A stretch of DNA of 64,000 nt from Adineta steineri (lineage: Eukaryota; Rotifera; Eurotatoria; Adinetida; Adinetidae), in contig CAJNOI010000080.1 of NCBI GenBank assembly GCA_905250115.1, positions 186,001-250,000 on the forward strand, in the 5' to 3' direction. Each line of letters starts with the position of its first letter. Position 1 is the stretch's first letter. Shown here piece by piece: positions 13,086 through 26,228 of the stretch. The notes beneath the pieces were generated by a model. That model worked only from the letters and a program-made list of their open reading frames with translations, ran no database searches and was not told where the DNA came from. The translations under genes were made by a program, and so were the position numbers.

Positions 13086-14408
13086 ATGGTAAACACAGTC
13101 GTTAGATTTGGAAATAATCGATTATCATCGATATCGCCACTTCCTACAGTTGTTGAAACTAATAAAAAATATTCTTTTCAACAACAACTTTATTTAATTA
13201 TTGGAATATTAATTCTTACTATAATTACACTTCCAAATATATTCTCAATAAAAAACGATCATGATGATTTTACCTATCATCTTCTTTTCATTATTCATTC
13301 AAGTTTGTTATTAATTTATTTTCTTTATTATTTATTTCAAATTTTTATTATTTTTCAGGTTTTTTATTATTATTTTTCATATCAACAATGATATATACAG
13401 GTAAATATATACATATGTTTATTTATAAAATTAATCATTTTTATTTAATTAGATATTGGAGATGGTATAACAACAATATGTAGTTTAATTCTATTGGCTA
13501 TCTATAAAACAATTCATTATTTAATTCGATATCGTTATTGTCAAATATATTCTCAAAAAGATTTTCTTCTAACAACAGTTTGATATATTTAAGATAGAAA
13601 AATAATGATTATAATACATATTTTTTATTTAGGTTCAATTAACAATTATTTTAATATTTGTTATAACATATATTCTATGGACATATTTATTAATAAGAAA
13701 TAACTATTACGAGAAAAATATAAATAAGTATTTTAAAAGAAAAAATTAATTTTTTCCCTAGAAAAACTATTTATTATTTTTTTAGAAGAATAAATAAAAC
13801 AAGAATATTCTATTCATTATTAAGTCTCAATTTGATGTTAACAGTAAGTTAAATAGGAAAAGATATTCTTAAAAATTTTTATTTTATTTAAGATTTCATC
13901 ATTAATTTTAAATATACGCAATGAAGAAGATTTTGGTCTATATCATATAATAATTCTTTCAGTTGGTATACCATTTACTTTACTTTGGTGTGCAATTGGA
14001 ATTTTAATGGTAACCTTTTCATATTATCTTTTAAATAAGCTATCGGTAGATTCTCATTAGTATATAACACGATATTTCTGATTTTACATCGTTTATTATT
14101 CTAATAAAATGTTTATTTTGTTTTTTTAGTCTATATACAAAAATTGTTTATGGATAAGTTTATTCTATTTCTTGTCAATAATTCAACCATTTCATTTAAT
14201 TCATTTAATTTATATATCAATTAATAAATTTTATGGTCTATTATCTGAGAATGAAATTAATCAATATTATCCATTATTTATAATTATATTTGTATGTGTT
14301 AGTGCAAATTGTTTTGTACAATTATTTACAACAATAATTGGTTGTTGGATGATATCAAAAACTGATAGAACAATTTTTGATACTCGTTGGATTGTAGCGA
14401 GTATTTGA
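13086..14408 (+). CDS. Multi-pass membrane protein, unrecognised family (copy B)
   Basis: Paralogue of the gene at 3003-4208, on the opposite strand. The ATG at 13086 gives MVNTVVRFGNNRLSSISPLP, then helices in successive exons: YLIIGILILTIITLPNIFSI; a short exon FLLLFFISTMIYT (acceptor near 13359, donor near 13399); GITTICSLILLAIYKTIHYL; LTIILIFVITYILWTYLLI; ISSLILNIRNEEDFGLYHII; LSVGIPFTLLWCAIGILM; and the last exon with FYFLSIIQPFHLIHLIYI and FVQLFTTIIGCWM, ending ASI at 14408. About eight hydrophobic segments, with no signal for a known transporter or receptor class. The intron pattern parallels copy A. It lies about 100 bp upstream of HROB on the same strand, close enough for co-transcription. 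Confidence 0.6.
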
Positions 14409-14499
14409 ACATTTTTTGTTTTCATATTTCTTTTTGTGTTTTCTTTTTCTTTTTGTTAGAATATTATATAAACCTGTTGTTTTTTGTTTTTGTTTCTAG

Positions 14500-14510
14500 A
14501 TAAATAATAA
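14500..14510 (+). promoter_or_regulatory. Splice acceptor just upstream of the HROB start
   Basis: A long T-rich tract ends in TTTCTAG at 14499, eleven bases before the ATG at 14511, and the preceding gene's stop lies only 100 bp away. Either a 5' UTR intron or a spliced-leader acceptor could explain it. Spliced-leader trans-splicing is known in bdelloids. Confidence 0.4.
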
Positions 14511-16252
14511 ATGTCAACTTCGATAAATAATGATGATAAAGAAAAAGATGATGATGAAAGTATAAATTATGATGAAATTGAAGAATATCTTTCTAATGAT
14601 AATGAAATTGATACACAAAGTAAAATAACAATTAATTCAAATGAAAGATTAATCACAACACAAAAATCATGTATTACACAAGTACAAAATGTTAGTCTTT
14701 CATTAGAAAAATCCTCAATGAATAATGAAGAATATTCTGAAAACGATAATAATAATAATAAATCAATAACATCGATTTTAAATGTTAAAACATCGAATAT
14801 ACCTGGTCCTGTTGGACTTTTACCGATATTAGTAAGATTAAATATTATTCATATTTATTCAAATATTTATTAAATAGAAAACAAACGAAGATATACGTCG
14901 TTTAAAAGAAGATAAAGCAGCTCGTAATACACTACCTACTAATGAAGACAACAGCAGTGTTAAACGACCTAAAACATCGTCTGATGTAAGTTGATTACAT
15001 ATAAACAAAAGTTATTTGTTACCATTGGATCACGTATAGAGTTGGGAGATGTTGAGGATAGATATGAATAGAAAAATGATTCTTATCTTGTATTCTTCAT
15101 TTAAGTATGATATTTTTTGTATAATTTAAATAATTATTTACGATCGAAATAATTCATTTCGTTTATTTTATTTTAGCTTTTCAGTTTAAATATTATAAAT
15201 TATCCATCATATGCAATAGCACTTTATCAATTACAAGAAACATTCAGTTGTGAACCAATTAGTATTCATACAGCACTTGTTAAAGTTAGAAAAATCAATA
15301 AATTATTTTATCTTAATTTTGTTTTCTTCTTTTTCATATAAATCAAGGCTCGTCTTGGTATTAAAAAACGTATTCCACTTATGTGTGCAGCTGTTACACA
15401 CTATGATCGACAAGAAAATACTATTCTATTAGATAAATCAGGTATTGAACAAACGAAAAAATATTCATTATATTTCAATATAAAATATTTTGTTTATTTT
15501 TTAAGGTCATATTCGAGCAACATTCATTGGTGATGATGAATTATTAGATAGTTTTAATATTCGTGTTGGTCATACACTTGTATTACGAAATGTAAATAAT
15601 TTTTTATTTTTTTTTCTGGAAAAAAACAAATTTCTCATTTTTAAGGTAGCAGTATTTACATCAACACGTCATAGACATCATTATGTTAATATTCATTTAC
15701 AAAATATCATAGCAATACAAGATCCATTGTGTGATGTATTTAATATGTCATTAATGAATCAGGATAAACCATCAAAAATAATATTACATTCAATTGAAAA
15801 TGAAATATCAGCATATGAAGATTCATCGAAAATAAATAATGAAACATTTCAATTATTTTCTCAATCAGATAATGAAGATAATGAACAACCACCATTTAAA
15901 AAAAAGAATATAGATTTAAAACCATCGAATAATTCAGCTTTTAATCATATTAAATCCAATGTTAGTTCATCATCGTCAACTACAAATAAATTTAAAGAAA
16001 CTTTTAATCCTAAACAATCAGTTCAACCACAAAAATCTGTAATATCTACTGTTAATAAAGTTCCTTCTAGTGCCGCTACAATTACTCCGTCATTATCAAC
16101 ATCTGAAACTAATCTTCTGCAAATGATTGAAAAACCAATCGATGCAGATTTTAATCCAGAAGGTTAAATTTATTTTTTGAAAAATTTTCTAATATTCTTA
16201 TTTTTTATTCTTATTAGATTTTGCTGATGATGATTTCTTTTCAACATGGTAG
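14511..16252 (+). CDS. HROB: Homologous recombination OB-fold protein (HROB/MCM8IP)
   Basis: HROB loads and activates the MCM8-MCM9 helicase during repair DNA synthesis in homologous recombination. The N-terminal 110 residues are acidic and disordered, ending in the family hallmark IPGPVGLLP. After the introns come KRPKTSSD, the conserved YPSYAIALYQLQETF segment and the OB-fold core: ARLGIKKRIPLMCAAVTHYD, NTILLDKSGHIRATFIGDDE, FNIRVGHTLVLRNVAVF and YVNIHLQNIIAIQDP. A disordered Ser/Thr-rich tail follows, and a final mini-exon reads DFADDDFFSTW to the stop at 16250-16252. All exons read in frame. The match to human C17orf53/HROB is by hallmark motif and order of the core blocks. The gene fits the strong double-strand-break repair reported for bdelloids, but no special adaptation is visible. 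Confidence 0.85.
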
Positions 16253-16553
16253 TCATATTATATATATTCTTTTAACTGTATGCAGATAGATTTTTCTCAT
16301 GTGTTGTAATTTCTTTTGTAGATTTTCTCACTGGGTTTAATTTGTGTAATAATAAAAAAACAATTCGTATATACTTCACTTTATAACATCAACTTTAAAT
16401 TAGGATGAATGAAATATTCTTTGCTATCTTTGTTTTATATTTTTTTTAGTAGAAAATTTTATTTGTATAAAAAATTTTAAAAAGTTTATCAACATTGACA
16501 TATTTACTGGGAAAATACATAATATTAGAAAATAGTTTTCAATTGAGATAATT

Positions 16554-18817
16554 TCATGCTTTTTTTTCAGACTTATTTAATTGACCATCACTTTGTGAGA
16601 ACGAACGACTAAATTTTTTAAATAGATTTCCTTTACTTTGGCGATCATTTTTAATTTCTTTTAAATCATCATCATTATCATCAGATGAATCCAGATCAAA
16701 ATGGACATCAAATGGACGAGCTTCTTGAATAGTATCATCAGAAAGAACACTTATTGACACATTATCCCCAGCTGCTTGTTGATTTGTTACAATAGAATTA
16801 ATTTTTTCTACTAAATCACGTGATGATTTATTTTTGTTATCATCAACATAACCAACAATAAAATGAACTCGATTACTATTTCTTCCAAGTGAATTGTTTT
16901 CAACATGATCATCATGATTATCTTCTGCTTGTCCTTCTTTTAATACTGTATGAAATAATGCAGGTGATCCATCAGATGAAACAGATTCATTTCTTGTATG
17001 TTCTTTTGCTCGTGCATCTGGATCTTCAATTCTTGGATGACTATGATGTTCCGAATGAGTACTTGGCTCTCTTTCTGTATCATTATTTTCATCATCGGAA
17101 TAATCACTAAAATCAATCGATTCTTCTTGATAATATAATTTTCGAACATAAACACGTTGATATCGATCAACAAGTACAGAAACAAGCATGCCAATTGTTG
17201 CAGCACCAAATAATGCACAAAAACAAGCTAGTATTCGACCAATTGGTGTTATTGGTGCTATATCACCATATCTAATAGAAAAAATTTATTTTTATTTTGA
17301 TTAATAAAACTAATTTATTAGAAAAATTTACCCAACACTTGTTATAGTAATAATACCCCAATAAGTTGCTTTAAGAATTGAATCAAATGCCTCACCATTT
17401 GCAGAATTTTCAGCATAGTAAGTAGCAGCACCAAATAAAAATCCAAGTAAAGTTAAAATAATTATCATTATTAAAAAATCAACTAATGATTGACGTACTG
17501 TTGTTGCAAGTACACGTAAAGATTTGACACTTTTAAATACTCGAATAAATTTAAAAGCACGTGCAAGACGAAGTATACGTAAAAGTCGAAGACCAACATA
17601 AGTATCTGAACTTCCACCGCTGGGTGCACTAATTAAACGAACACCAAGTGTTATAAAAAATGGTATTATAGCTAATATATCAATCCAATTCATTACATTT
17701 TTTATAAAATCAAGGAATGATGGTGTAGTGAATAAACGAATTAAAAATTCGAATGTAAAAAAACCAACACAAATAGCTTGAATAATAAAAAAAGGTGTAG
17801 TAAAATATCCTGCACAATCATAAAAAGCACCTCCAGATGAATTTGAAGTTGTTGTATTATCTAAATTAGTTATGTTAGTTGTTGAATTGTATTGACAAAA
17901 AAGATTATCTAAATTAGTGTATTGTGGTAATGATTCAAGTGCAAGAGTAAGTATTGATACAAGAACCATAAGTAATGATATAATATTAACAATTCTAGCC
18001 ATTGCTGAATAATCTGGATATTCCATTGTTGCCCATATAAATCTTTTAATATGATTTTTTGGTAGACGAATTCTTTTAACTTCTTTAATATTTTCATCTT
18101 TTCGTATTTGATTAAGAGCTTCTTCTCCTAATTGAAAAAAAGTAACTTCTTCAAGAAAAATATCCAATGGAACATAATCCGGTCGTCTTAAACGACCATT
18201 TGATTGATAATAATAAAGTATTGCTTCAAAACAAGCACGATGACGATCAAAAAAATATTCTTGATGTAGATTATCATAGTAATATTTTCGTCGTTTATGA
18301 TTTCCAAGTAATGTATCTGGAAAAAGTTCAAGTGTTGTACGATGTGTTTCATATCGATCACCACATACATTTATTGTAATACGATCATTTTCTAAAATTC
18401 TATCATTTTGTTGTCGTCGTTCGGAGTGTAATGAATGAATATTAAGTAAACTTTTAACATTAATAACATCCCTATAAATAAATATAAATATAGAAAGAGT
18501 TTTCTATATATATATAATCATTATGTTAATATGCGGTTAAAAAGCATTTTATTATTTTTAGTGATTTAAGAGCTAAAAGCATAAGCAGAGACTTACGAAA
18601 CATACGTATCATTACGATTTGGATTCCATTCCACAGTCTTTTTTGATGGTGATGCTCTTTAAAAGAAATTATTGATAAAAAAAAAACAACAAGAATAAAA
18701 TGTTTTTATTTCATACTCATATATATGTTCCAAACGCCGTGCTTCTGTTTTCGGTAATGGCTTAGTAATAGGTTGTGATCGAGAAGTACGACGAGTAGGT
18801 TTAGAATTTTTCAACAT
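16554..18817 (-). CDS. Voltage-gated K+ channel, Shaker-like (Kv paralogue 1)
   Basis: Tetrameric voltage-gated potassium channel subunit. Four coding exons: 18817-18717 (MLKNSKPTRRTSRSQPITKP), about 18659-18600, about 18474-17332 and 17271-16554. The T1 tetramerisation domain is clear (RITINVCGDRYETHRTTLEL, LFPDTLLGN, YFFDRHRACFEAILYYYQS, GRLRRPDYVPLDIFLEEVTF). S4 carries a basic residue at every third position (R-LL-R-IL-R-LA-R-AF-K-FI-R-VF-K). The filter reads TITSVGYGDIAP, so the usual Thr of TVGYG is Ser. The S6 region reads MLVSVLVDRYQRVYVRK, with no PVP motif. The cytoplasmic tail is acidic and contains RVHFIVGYVDD. The intron 17272-17331 splits the first Gly codon of GYG. The gene is convergent with HROB. 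Confidence 0.93.
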
Positions 18818-20834
18818 TATAACCTATACATATTTATAAAAAAAAACAAAATAGTATAAATCCTTTTTTTGTCTGTCACATGTGTCTCTATCAACGGTAA
18901 ACGGAGAGAGAGAAAAAAACATACACAATCATATATTACAGGTAAATATCTTACGTATCAATCAAAGCCTAAGAACTATGCTGTCAATATTGGTTATGAT
19001 AATTACGATGACAGTTAGGTGATTTAGTAAGAGTACGATAATATAAATAACTTTAAACGCCAAATAATCTGATTGAAGTCTATGACTTATTGAGTTTTAT
19101 TAAAGAAGAATATAAGGAAATATGATAATATCGATAAAATATTCGTGTTTTATTGTATTTGACTTCATGCTGTGATGTAAAAAGGTGTTTTTGTTTGTGA
19201 AAAAACAAGTTCGATTCACTCTATATAAAAATATTCAATTGCAAAACAACTCGTACAAGTTTTCATGTGAGAACAAAATTTACATTTATGAAAAGAAAAG
19301 AAGATCTCATAAAAATCAAGTTTTATTGTTTTAAAAATGCTTACAATCTTTTCAATGACAGAATATGATTTATTTGTCTACTACGCATGTCATAAACTTT
19401 TCTATGCGTTGATTGAAATGTATTACTTTGAAGTTAAAGAACTCCGGGTATAATACTATAATATTCAGACATCCTGTGTCGCACACTGGGTATCTGAAAT
19501 CGAATACATTCATCAAACATATTATTTCGAAAACATTAAATCTATTTTCGAATGTGATGACGTAGTTAGATTTATTAAAACAGTTATCGTTAACGTTATC
19601 CGTTAATTAACTTGATGAGAATCGTCGACATAGCACAGATAAAAAAATATGACATTGTCTAATCAATGCTTAAGTTCTTTTGTACTCACTCACAAACATT
19701 GAAACAACTCACTATTGTTTACATTCGGAAGACATAACAAACTATTTTTTGTTTCGAAATCGTATTAATGATAATATTTTTACAAGATTTCGTTTCTCAC
19801 TGAAGAAAAACGAAGATAAGGAAATATTCACTTACTTTTTTATATTTATATCTGTCAGAAAAACAAGCAGACAAATTCATATATATATATATACTCTTTG
19901 TATTTAGTTTCGTCTGCGTAGAAATATTAAAAATAAACTAAACTTCTCTCGATTCTATATATATCGATGAAAGCATATTAGTTAAACGTTGAAAATAAAT
20001 ATTATGATCGAAACGAAAAAGATATTTTATATTTAATATATAATTTGACTTAAAGTATGAAAAAAACATTAAACACCTATCTTGAATTATAAGTATTCAT
20101 CTATAACGAATCTTTTTTTTCCTCGCGTAATAATACATTAGAAATTTGAATATATATGAAACATGTTGGATTATATATTGTCCTACTTTTTAGACATAAT
20201 TCTTAAAACAAAAAATTGATCTAAATACAATATAACAATTATATGAATTTTGAATATCTAATGAACTGATAAGAATATATTGGTTTCTTAAAATAATTTT
20301 TAATAACAATTGTAAACATCATAAAAGTGCATATTTTTTCATATAAAATAATTTGTATGTTTAGTCATGACATTCGAGTGCAAATATTTTGAAATTCCTT
20401 CTTTTATTAATATTGATACTGATCTATGGGTGAAAATTGATTGTATTTTTTTTTTGGCTTTGTACTTTTATGCAAAAATAAAATCAAAGTGCAGCATATA
20501 TACGTATTTTTTTTCCAGGAACTCTATAATATAATGTACTCTTATCGATCGAAGAAAGTTAATAAATTTTTGAGACTATTAACTAAATATTTATTGTACA
20601 GTAAATATTTCAACAATTTTTATAAGTTTCTCTTTTCAATTCTACGAAAAAAAATGTACTTTTAAGGTATTTTATAAGATTGGTCAAACGTTATATCTTT
20701 ATACAGCTATAAAAACATACATTTATCACTGTGATCTATTGATTACTTAATTCGTATTTGTAAAATAATGCAAAAAAAATCATTCGATTGAAACTTTATC
20801 TTTTTTATATATTTAAAATAAAAAAAAATATGAG
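18818..20834. other. Gene-free stretch between Kv paralogue 1 and RAP1GDS1
   Basis: About 2 kb of AT-rich DNA with short open frames only. None shows coding structure, domains or splice-linked extension. It presumably holds the Kv paralogue 1 promoter at its left end and the 3' flank of RAP1GDS1 at its right end. Confidence 0.5.
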
Positions 20835-23309
20835 TTATTCAAGTTCATTCTGTATAATCTCTAATGTTCGATCAATAAGTGTTTTTCCACTACAATTTTG
20901 ACTGTTACGAATATTTTCAAGTAATGGTTTATATTCATGTAATTGTTCTATTGTAAGAAAATTTTCTAGAAACAAAAAATAATTTTAATTTTTTCATAGT
21001 AAAAATATCTACTTTGTTTTTTCATTAAATGAATTAATTGAAGAATATTATTAATGATCTCCGGATGTTGAAAATCTTGTTTTAAAAATTCTTTAATATT
21101 TTCATGACAATTTGCTTCTTTTAATTTCTCACAAATCAATGCTAAAATAAAAAAAAATTCAATTTTTTAAATAAAATAAATTTGAACAAACAATTATTTA
21201 ACATCATAATAATATTCAATGCAATTAATGCTTCATTTTGAATAATTCCACGATTTGTTTGAACATCACATGATGCTAATGTAGATGTTATTAATGGAAA
21301 AGCATCATTTCGTGCAAGTGCTTCAATAACTTCGATAGTTTTTAATGCGACAGGTAATAAAAATAATACACGACGAGATTCAACTAAAATTATATTTTTT
21401 CTTATTTTAATTTTTATAAAAATATATATATATATTTACATTGTAAACCAGAATGAATAGAACTACTATTAAGAACAATTTGTTGTAGAATTTGATCATT
21501 TAAAATTGCTAATTTTGATGTTTCTTTTGCATCACGAAGTAGAAAACGAATAACACCAGTTGCTAAAATAGATATCATCAAAGATAGGATGGGAAAAGAA
21601 CTTTTAGGGTTACCTTTATAAGCAATTTCACCATTAAAATTTTTTGTAAATAAATATGGAATAACATTATCAAGAACATGACTATCGACTAATAAAGGAC
21701 GATTCGTAGCTAGAGAAAATAAAAAACGACAGATTACAAAATAATTCTTTTATTTTAATACTTGGTACAGCAAGATTTCTTAGAGCACCTAATATTCCAT
21801 GTGCAACTTTAGCTTGTTCATCTGTCATTAATTCTAATTTATTTTCTAATTGTATTGAAAAATATTTTAATTGTTCAACTAATTTAATATCAGGTTTTCG
21901 TTTATCGGATAATATACTTATAGCTGATTGATCATTTCGTGTTAAATTAGTTATTATTAATGCACCAGTCATTTTTAATTGTAAATTCGATTTTTCTAAC
22001 CATGATATACCATATTCAAGTAAATCATATTTATTTGAAGTTAATAAATGATCAATTGATTTATCTAAAACCAATACGAAAATATTTTGGTTTTTTTTTC
22101 TTGCAAATAAAATACCTGCAGTTATAAGAACAACAAGTATATAACATGTTTCACGAAGAAATTCTTCATCTTTTCCAGCATATTGTTCACATAAATTAAT
22201 TAATTTATAATAAAATAATGATGAACATAATTCTTCTTTAACACCATCTAAATAAATATCAGATATAAACAAGAATTTTGATATTAATAAAAAAATATTT
22301 GAATAAACCTTCTTCACATGCTTCGAGTAGATAAGATAAAATAACAGTACGATTATCATATATATTCGATTCAGTTATATGATTACCAATTTCAGATAAT
22401 AAATGACTCAATATAAGACGTTCACATTCTAAACAAAATCATAAAGAAAAAAAACTTTGTTTTATTTCTTAAATTAGTTTACTTGTATCATAATCAATCA
22501 TATTCGAACAAATTGAAAATAAAAATAAGATTATTTTCGATTCCGATAAATATGGTATATAAAGAAGAAATATTTGAAATAAATCTTCTTTGAATATTAA
22601 TTCAGCAATTTTTTCTAAATAAATTAAATTCTATATACAATTTTATTTTATTTTGTGTTTTTACCATTTGAATTAATAATATTATGTAATGCACCTAAAA
22701 TCATCATTCGTAATTGTATACATTCATTTTCAGATGATTTACATGAATATCGACATACATCAAATAATGTATCTATACCAATTTTATTCGCTACTAAATC
22801 ACATCCATCAGCTAAAATATTATAAATAAAATATATATTGATAATATTAACAATCAAACCATTTTCATAGCACATATTTCCTATTGCACGACATGATTCA
22901 ATTTTTTCTTGTATATTAGAAGATGTTAAAGTATCTTTTAAAGGTGTCATGAAATCTAATTGAATGCATTCTTGTCGGATTGATTCTAAAATAAAATAAT
23001 TTAATTAAATGAATATATATATTATTTATTATAATAATAACAACCTTGTTTACAAATTTCAGCTAAAAGTCGAATAGCTTTATGTCGATAATCATTATTT
23101 TGATAAAGTAAATCTTTTAAAATATTCTTATCAATTTTAGATATTATTTCAGTAATAGATGATTCTGTTTGATCAGCTAAATACAATAAAAAAAAATAAA
23201 AGTTTTAAAATTAGAAATTATCATTGAATTTTTTACGATTTCGTAATGCTTGATTTTGAGATTCATTTATTGTTTTAAGAAATGTATCAATATCATTGTT
23301 CGTATACAT
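20835..23309 (-). CDS. RAP1GDS1: Rap1 GTPase-GDP dissociation stimulator 1 (SmgGDS), armadillo protein
   Basis: Armadillo-repeat chaperone and exchange factor for small GTPases with a polybasic tail (RhoA, Rap1). About twelve exons separated by short introns encode an all-helical protein of roughly 600 residues. The start at 23309 reads MYTNNDIDTFLKTINESQNQ. Repeats are visible: YQNNDYRHKAIRLLAEICKQ; EKIESCRAIGNMCYENG; IQLRMMILGALHNIINSNGK; EEFLRETCYILVVLITAG; LQLKMTGALIITNLTRNDQS; VAHGILGALRNLAVP; TGVIRFLLRDAKETSKLAI; and the C-terminal IRNSQNCSGKTLIDRTLEII to the stop at 20837-20835. The TGALxIxNxxRND and HGxLxALRNLAxP blocks are the segments by which I recognise the family. No break in frame was noticed. 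The start is divergent from Kv paralogue 2. Confidence 0.87.
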
Positions 23310-24111
23310 AGTTAGGATGAACCAAAAAACAAAATAAAGAATTAGACTTAGACTTTCAAAATTACTGTCATCTAACAAGAAATTTAATCATTGGCTAAAT
23401 CGTTTTCTTCAATCAATATGAAACGCCACTTATTCTTTCTTTCATAAAATAAGAATCTTCGTTCAAGAAACAAAAAGAATTATCGAAAAAGTTTTATTAT
23501 TAAATAAAAATCCGATTCGATTAATTTTTTCGATATACACAATACTCTTTTAGTTTAGCGAAAGAATTTCTTACAAATTTTCTTATAATAGATTCAATCA
23601 TTACACAAATATTCGCGATTCAGTTTATTAAGCAGATTTAGATAAAATGTAAACTAATTTGTACTTATTCTGAATTTAACGAATAATCATGAAGTTCAAT
23701 CTTTTTGTGGAACTCACATACGTGGGTTCCACATTTTTAGTTCTAACGGGGCTGTGCTGACAAGCTTTTCTTTTATAAAAGAGAATTGATGATAACAAAG
23801 ATACTTATGTAGAAAAGAAGAAGATGATGAATAGGTCATCATCTACATTAGCTGATGGAAGATCTTGTTGAAATTCATGGCATTGTTATTTAATTTCAAT
23901 AGGTTTATACAAAAAAAAACTTCTCAAATGAATGAATTTCAATGAACGATTGTTCATATATTTATTTAATGAGTTTAAAATGAATGAACTGATGATTATG
24001 ATATGGTTGATTAACGATGCACTTCTTTCCTTGTTTTTTTTCTTTTATATACAGATTGAAATTGTTTCTTTCAACTAAAATCCATCGACATTTTTTCTTG
24101 TATATATTATT
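23310..24111. promoter_or_regulatory. Divergent intergenic region, RAP1GDS1 / Kv paralogue 2
   Basis: Eight hundred bases between two divergent start codons, so it should contain both promoters. It includes a strong 12 bp hairpin at 23706-23733. No gene seen. Confidence 0.5.
23706..23733. repeat. Inverted repeat / hairpin
   Basis: The arms TGTGGAACTCAC and GTGGGTTCCACA surround a 4-base loop ATAC. All positions pair if one T.G wobble is allowed. A short T-run follows on the plus strand. Confidence 0.7.
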
Positions 24112-26021
24112 ATGACAAAATTTAGGTAAAAATGAATATTTCTTATTTGTAAGAAGATCAATTTTTTAATTTAGCATACGAACATTTTATAAAAATCCAA
24201 AATGGACAGGTCAAACAGCTACTGAGTATAAATGCGAAGTCTCATTATTTTTGTATAATCTTTTTTTTTGTTTAATTAAAGACTTGAACATCTTCAAAGT
24301 ATAATTGATCTTCGTCGACGTCGAAGTGAAGATCTATCAAAAAATCGAAGAAAATCTGAATATCAAATTGGTGCTCGTATTATAATTAATGTTAGTGGTT
24401 TACGTTTTGAAACATTAAAAACAACACTTGAACGTTATCCTCAAACATTACTTGGAAATATTCGTCGCCGTTCATTATTTTATGATAAAAAACAGGATGA
24501 ATATTTTTTTGATCGACATCGTACTTGTTTTGAATCTATACTTTATTATTATCAATCACATGGACGTCTTCGTCGACCAGAATATGTTCCACTTGATACA
24601 TTTCTAGAAGAAATAACATTTTTTGAGCTAGGTCCTGATGCTCTTAAACAAGTACGAAGAGATGAAGATTTAGAAGAAGCAACAAAAGTTCAATTACCAC
24701 AAAATCGATTTTATCGTCATTTATGGGCAAATTTAGAATATCCACAATATTCAATGACAGCAAAAATTATTAATATGTGTTCTATTCTTTTTATATTAGT
24801 ATCTGCTATTGAACTTGCTATAGAAACATTACCAAATTATAGAGTAGCTTATAATAGTCGATGTCAACAAGAAGGAGATGGTATATAAATATTTTAATAA
24901 TTATACCTGAAAAAGTTTCTTTTCTTTTAGGATTATTAATTGATAGAAACAATACATCAACTCATCGGCTTTGTCCACCAAATTTTTATTCACCATTGTT
25001 TATAGTACAAACTGTTTGTATCGCTTTCTTTACTATAGAATTTTTTCTACGTTTAATATCTTGTCCATCATATTTTGGTTTTATTAAATCAATTCTAAAT
25101 TGGGTTGATTTTTTGGCAATTGGTAAAAATATAATTTATTTTGATTTTTTAATTATTTTCTATATTTAGTTCCTTATTATATAACATTAATAATTAATCT
25201 TCTTGGCTTTTATAAAGAAATTTCATCAAAAACTTATTTTTTTCTAAGTCTTCTACGTATATTTCGTTTTATGCGTATATTTAAACTTTATCGTATATTT
25301 CAACATGTTAAATCGTTACGTGTACTTGCTTGTACATTAAAAGAATCAATACCTGATTTTATTATATTATTATCATTTTTATCAATAAGTGGCTTTTTAT
25401 TTGGTGCAGCAGTTTATTTTGCTGAAAATGATGTTAATGAACATGTTTTTGATTCTATACCAAAAGCAACATATTATGGAATTATTACATTAACAGCAGT
25501 TGGGTAAAATTAAAAAGAATTATAATTTTTTGTCGTCTGATTATATATATTTATTTAGATATGGTGATATAACTCCTATTACTCCACTTGGACGATGTTT
25601 AGCATGTTTAGCTGCTATATATGGTATATCTATTGTATCAATGCTTGTTTCAGTACTTGTTGATCGATATCAACGAGTATATAATCGAAAACGTTTTCTT
25701 GAAGATGATTATAATGAAAATATGATTTTTAATGAATCATCTATACGTTCACATAATCATGATGAAGGTTTAGAAAGTCAAATAGATATTAATAAAGCAT
25801 TTACTGGTATTGAAGAAGTTAATGATCAAATTGAAGAAAAAGAAAATAATGATGAACCATCTGGTAAAGTTCGTTTTATTCTTGGTTATTTATCTGATGA
25901 TGATACTGATAATGATCAAGATAACAATGATAATGATGAAAGTGAATTTATAAATAAATTTACACAAGAATTACTTCAATCAAAATCAAATAAATATCGT
26001 TTAAAGTGTAAAGATAATTAA
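24112..26021 (+). CDS. Voltage-gated K+ channel, Shaker-like (Kv paralogue 2)
   Basis: Same architecture as the channel at 16554-18817. The proposed start is a mini-exon at 24112 (MTKF) spliced to IRTFYKNPKWTGQTATEYK, then a long exon carrying T1 (IIINVSGLRFETLKTTLERY, LLGNIRRRSLFYD, DEYFFDRHRTCFESILYYYQ, GRLRRPEYVPLDTFLEEITF) and S1. Later exons hold S2-S3 (FYSPLFIVQTVCIAFFTIEF), then S4 to the pore helix, and the last exon from YGDITP. S4 lacks the first arginine (S-LL-R-IF-R-FM-R-IF-K-LY-R) and has Gln at the last charge site. The filter is TLTAVGYGDITP, with Ala where Thr is usual. S6 is MLVSVLVDRYQRVYNRK, with no PVP. The acidic tail contains KVRFILGYLSDD. The intron 25504-25558 splits the same Gly codon as in paralogue 1. 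The start exon is inferred. Confidence 0.9.
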
Positions 26022-26228
26022 CAATCATTAGTTTTTTTTACTCTTTTACATCTTAAAAGTCAGATAAAATAAATTGTATCTCATTTTAAAGTAATGACAA
26101 TGAAATCGTAACTATTATTTCGTTTTATTATATCTTTATAGTAATATCACGATAAAAAGATCAATCACCATTTGAATATTCTTACGTTTACTATAAGTAC
26201 ATAGAAGTAAAATTTGATTAAAATTCTT

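Noticed and set aside
19207-19222. AAGTTCGATTCACTC resembling a tRNA T-arm
   Set aside because: No matching acceptor stem, D-arm or anticodon arm can be drawn around it.
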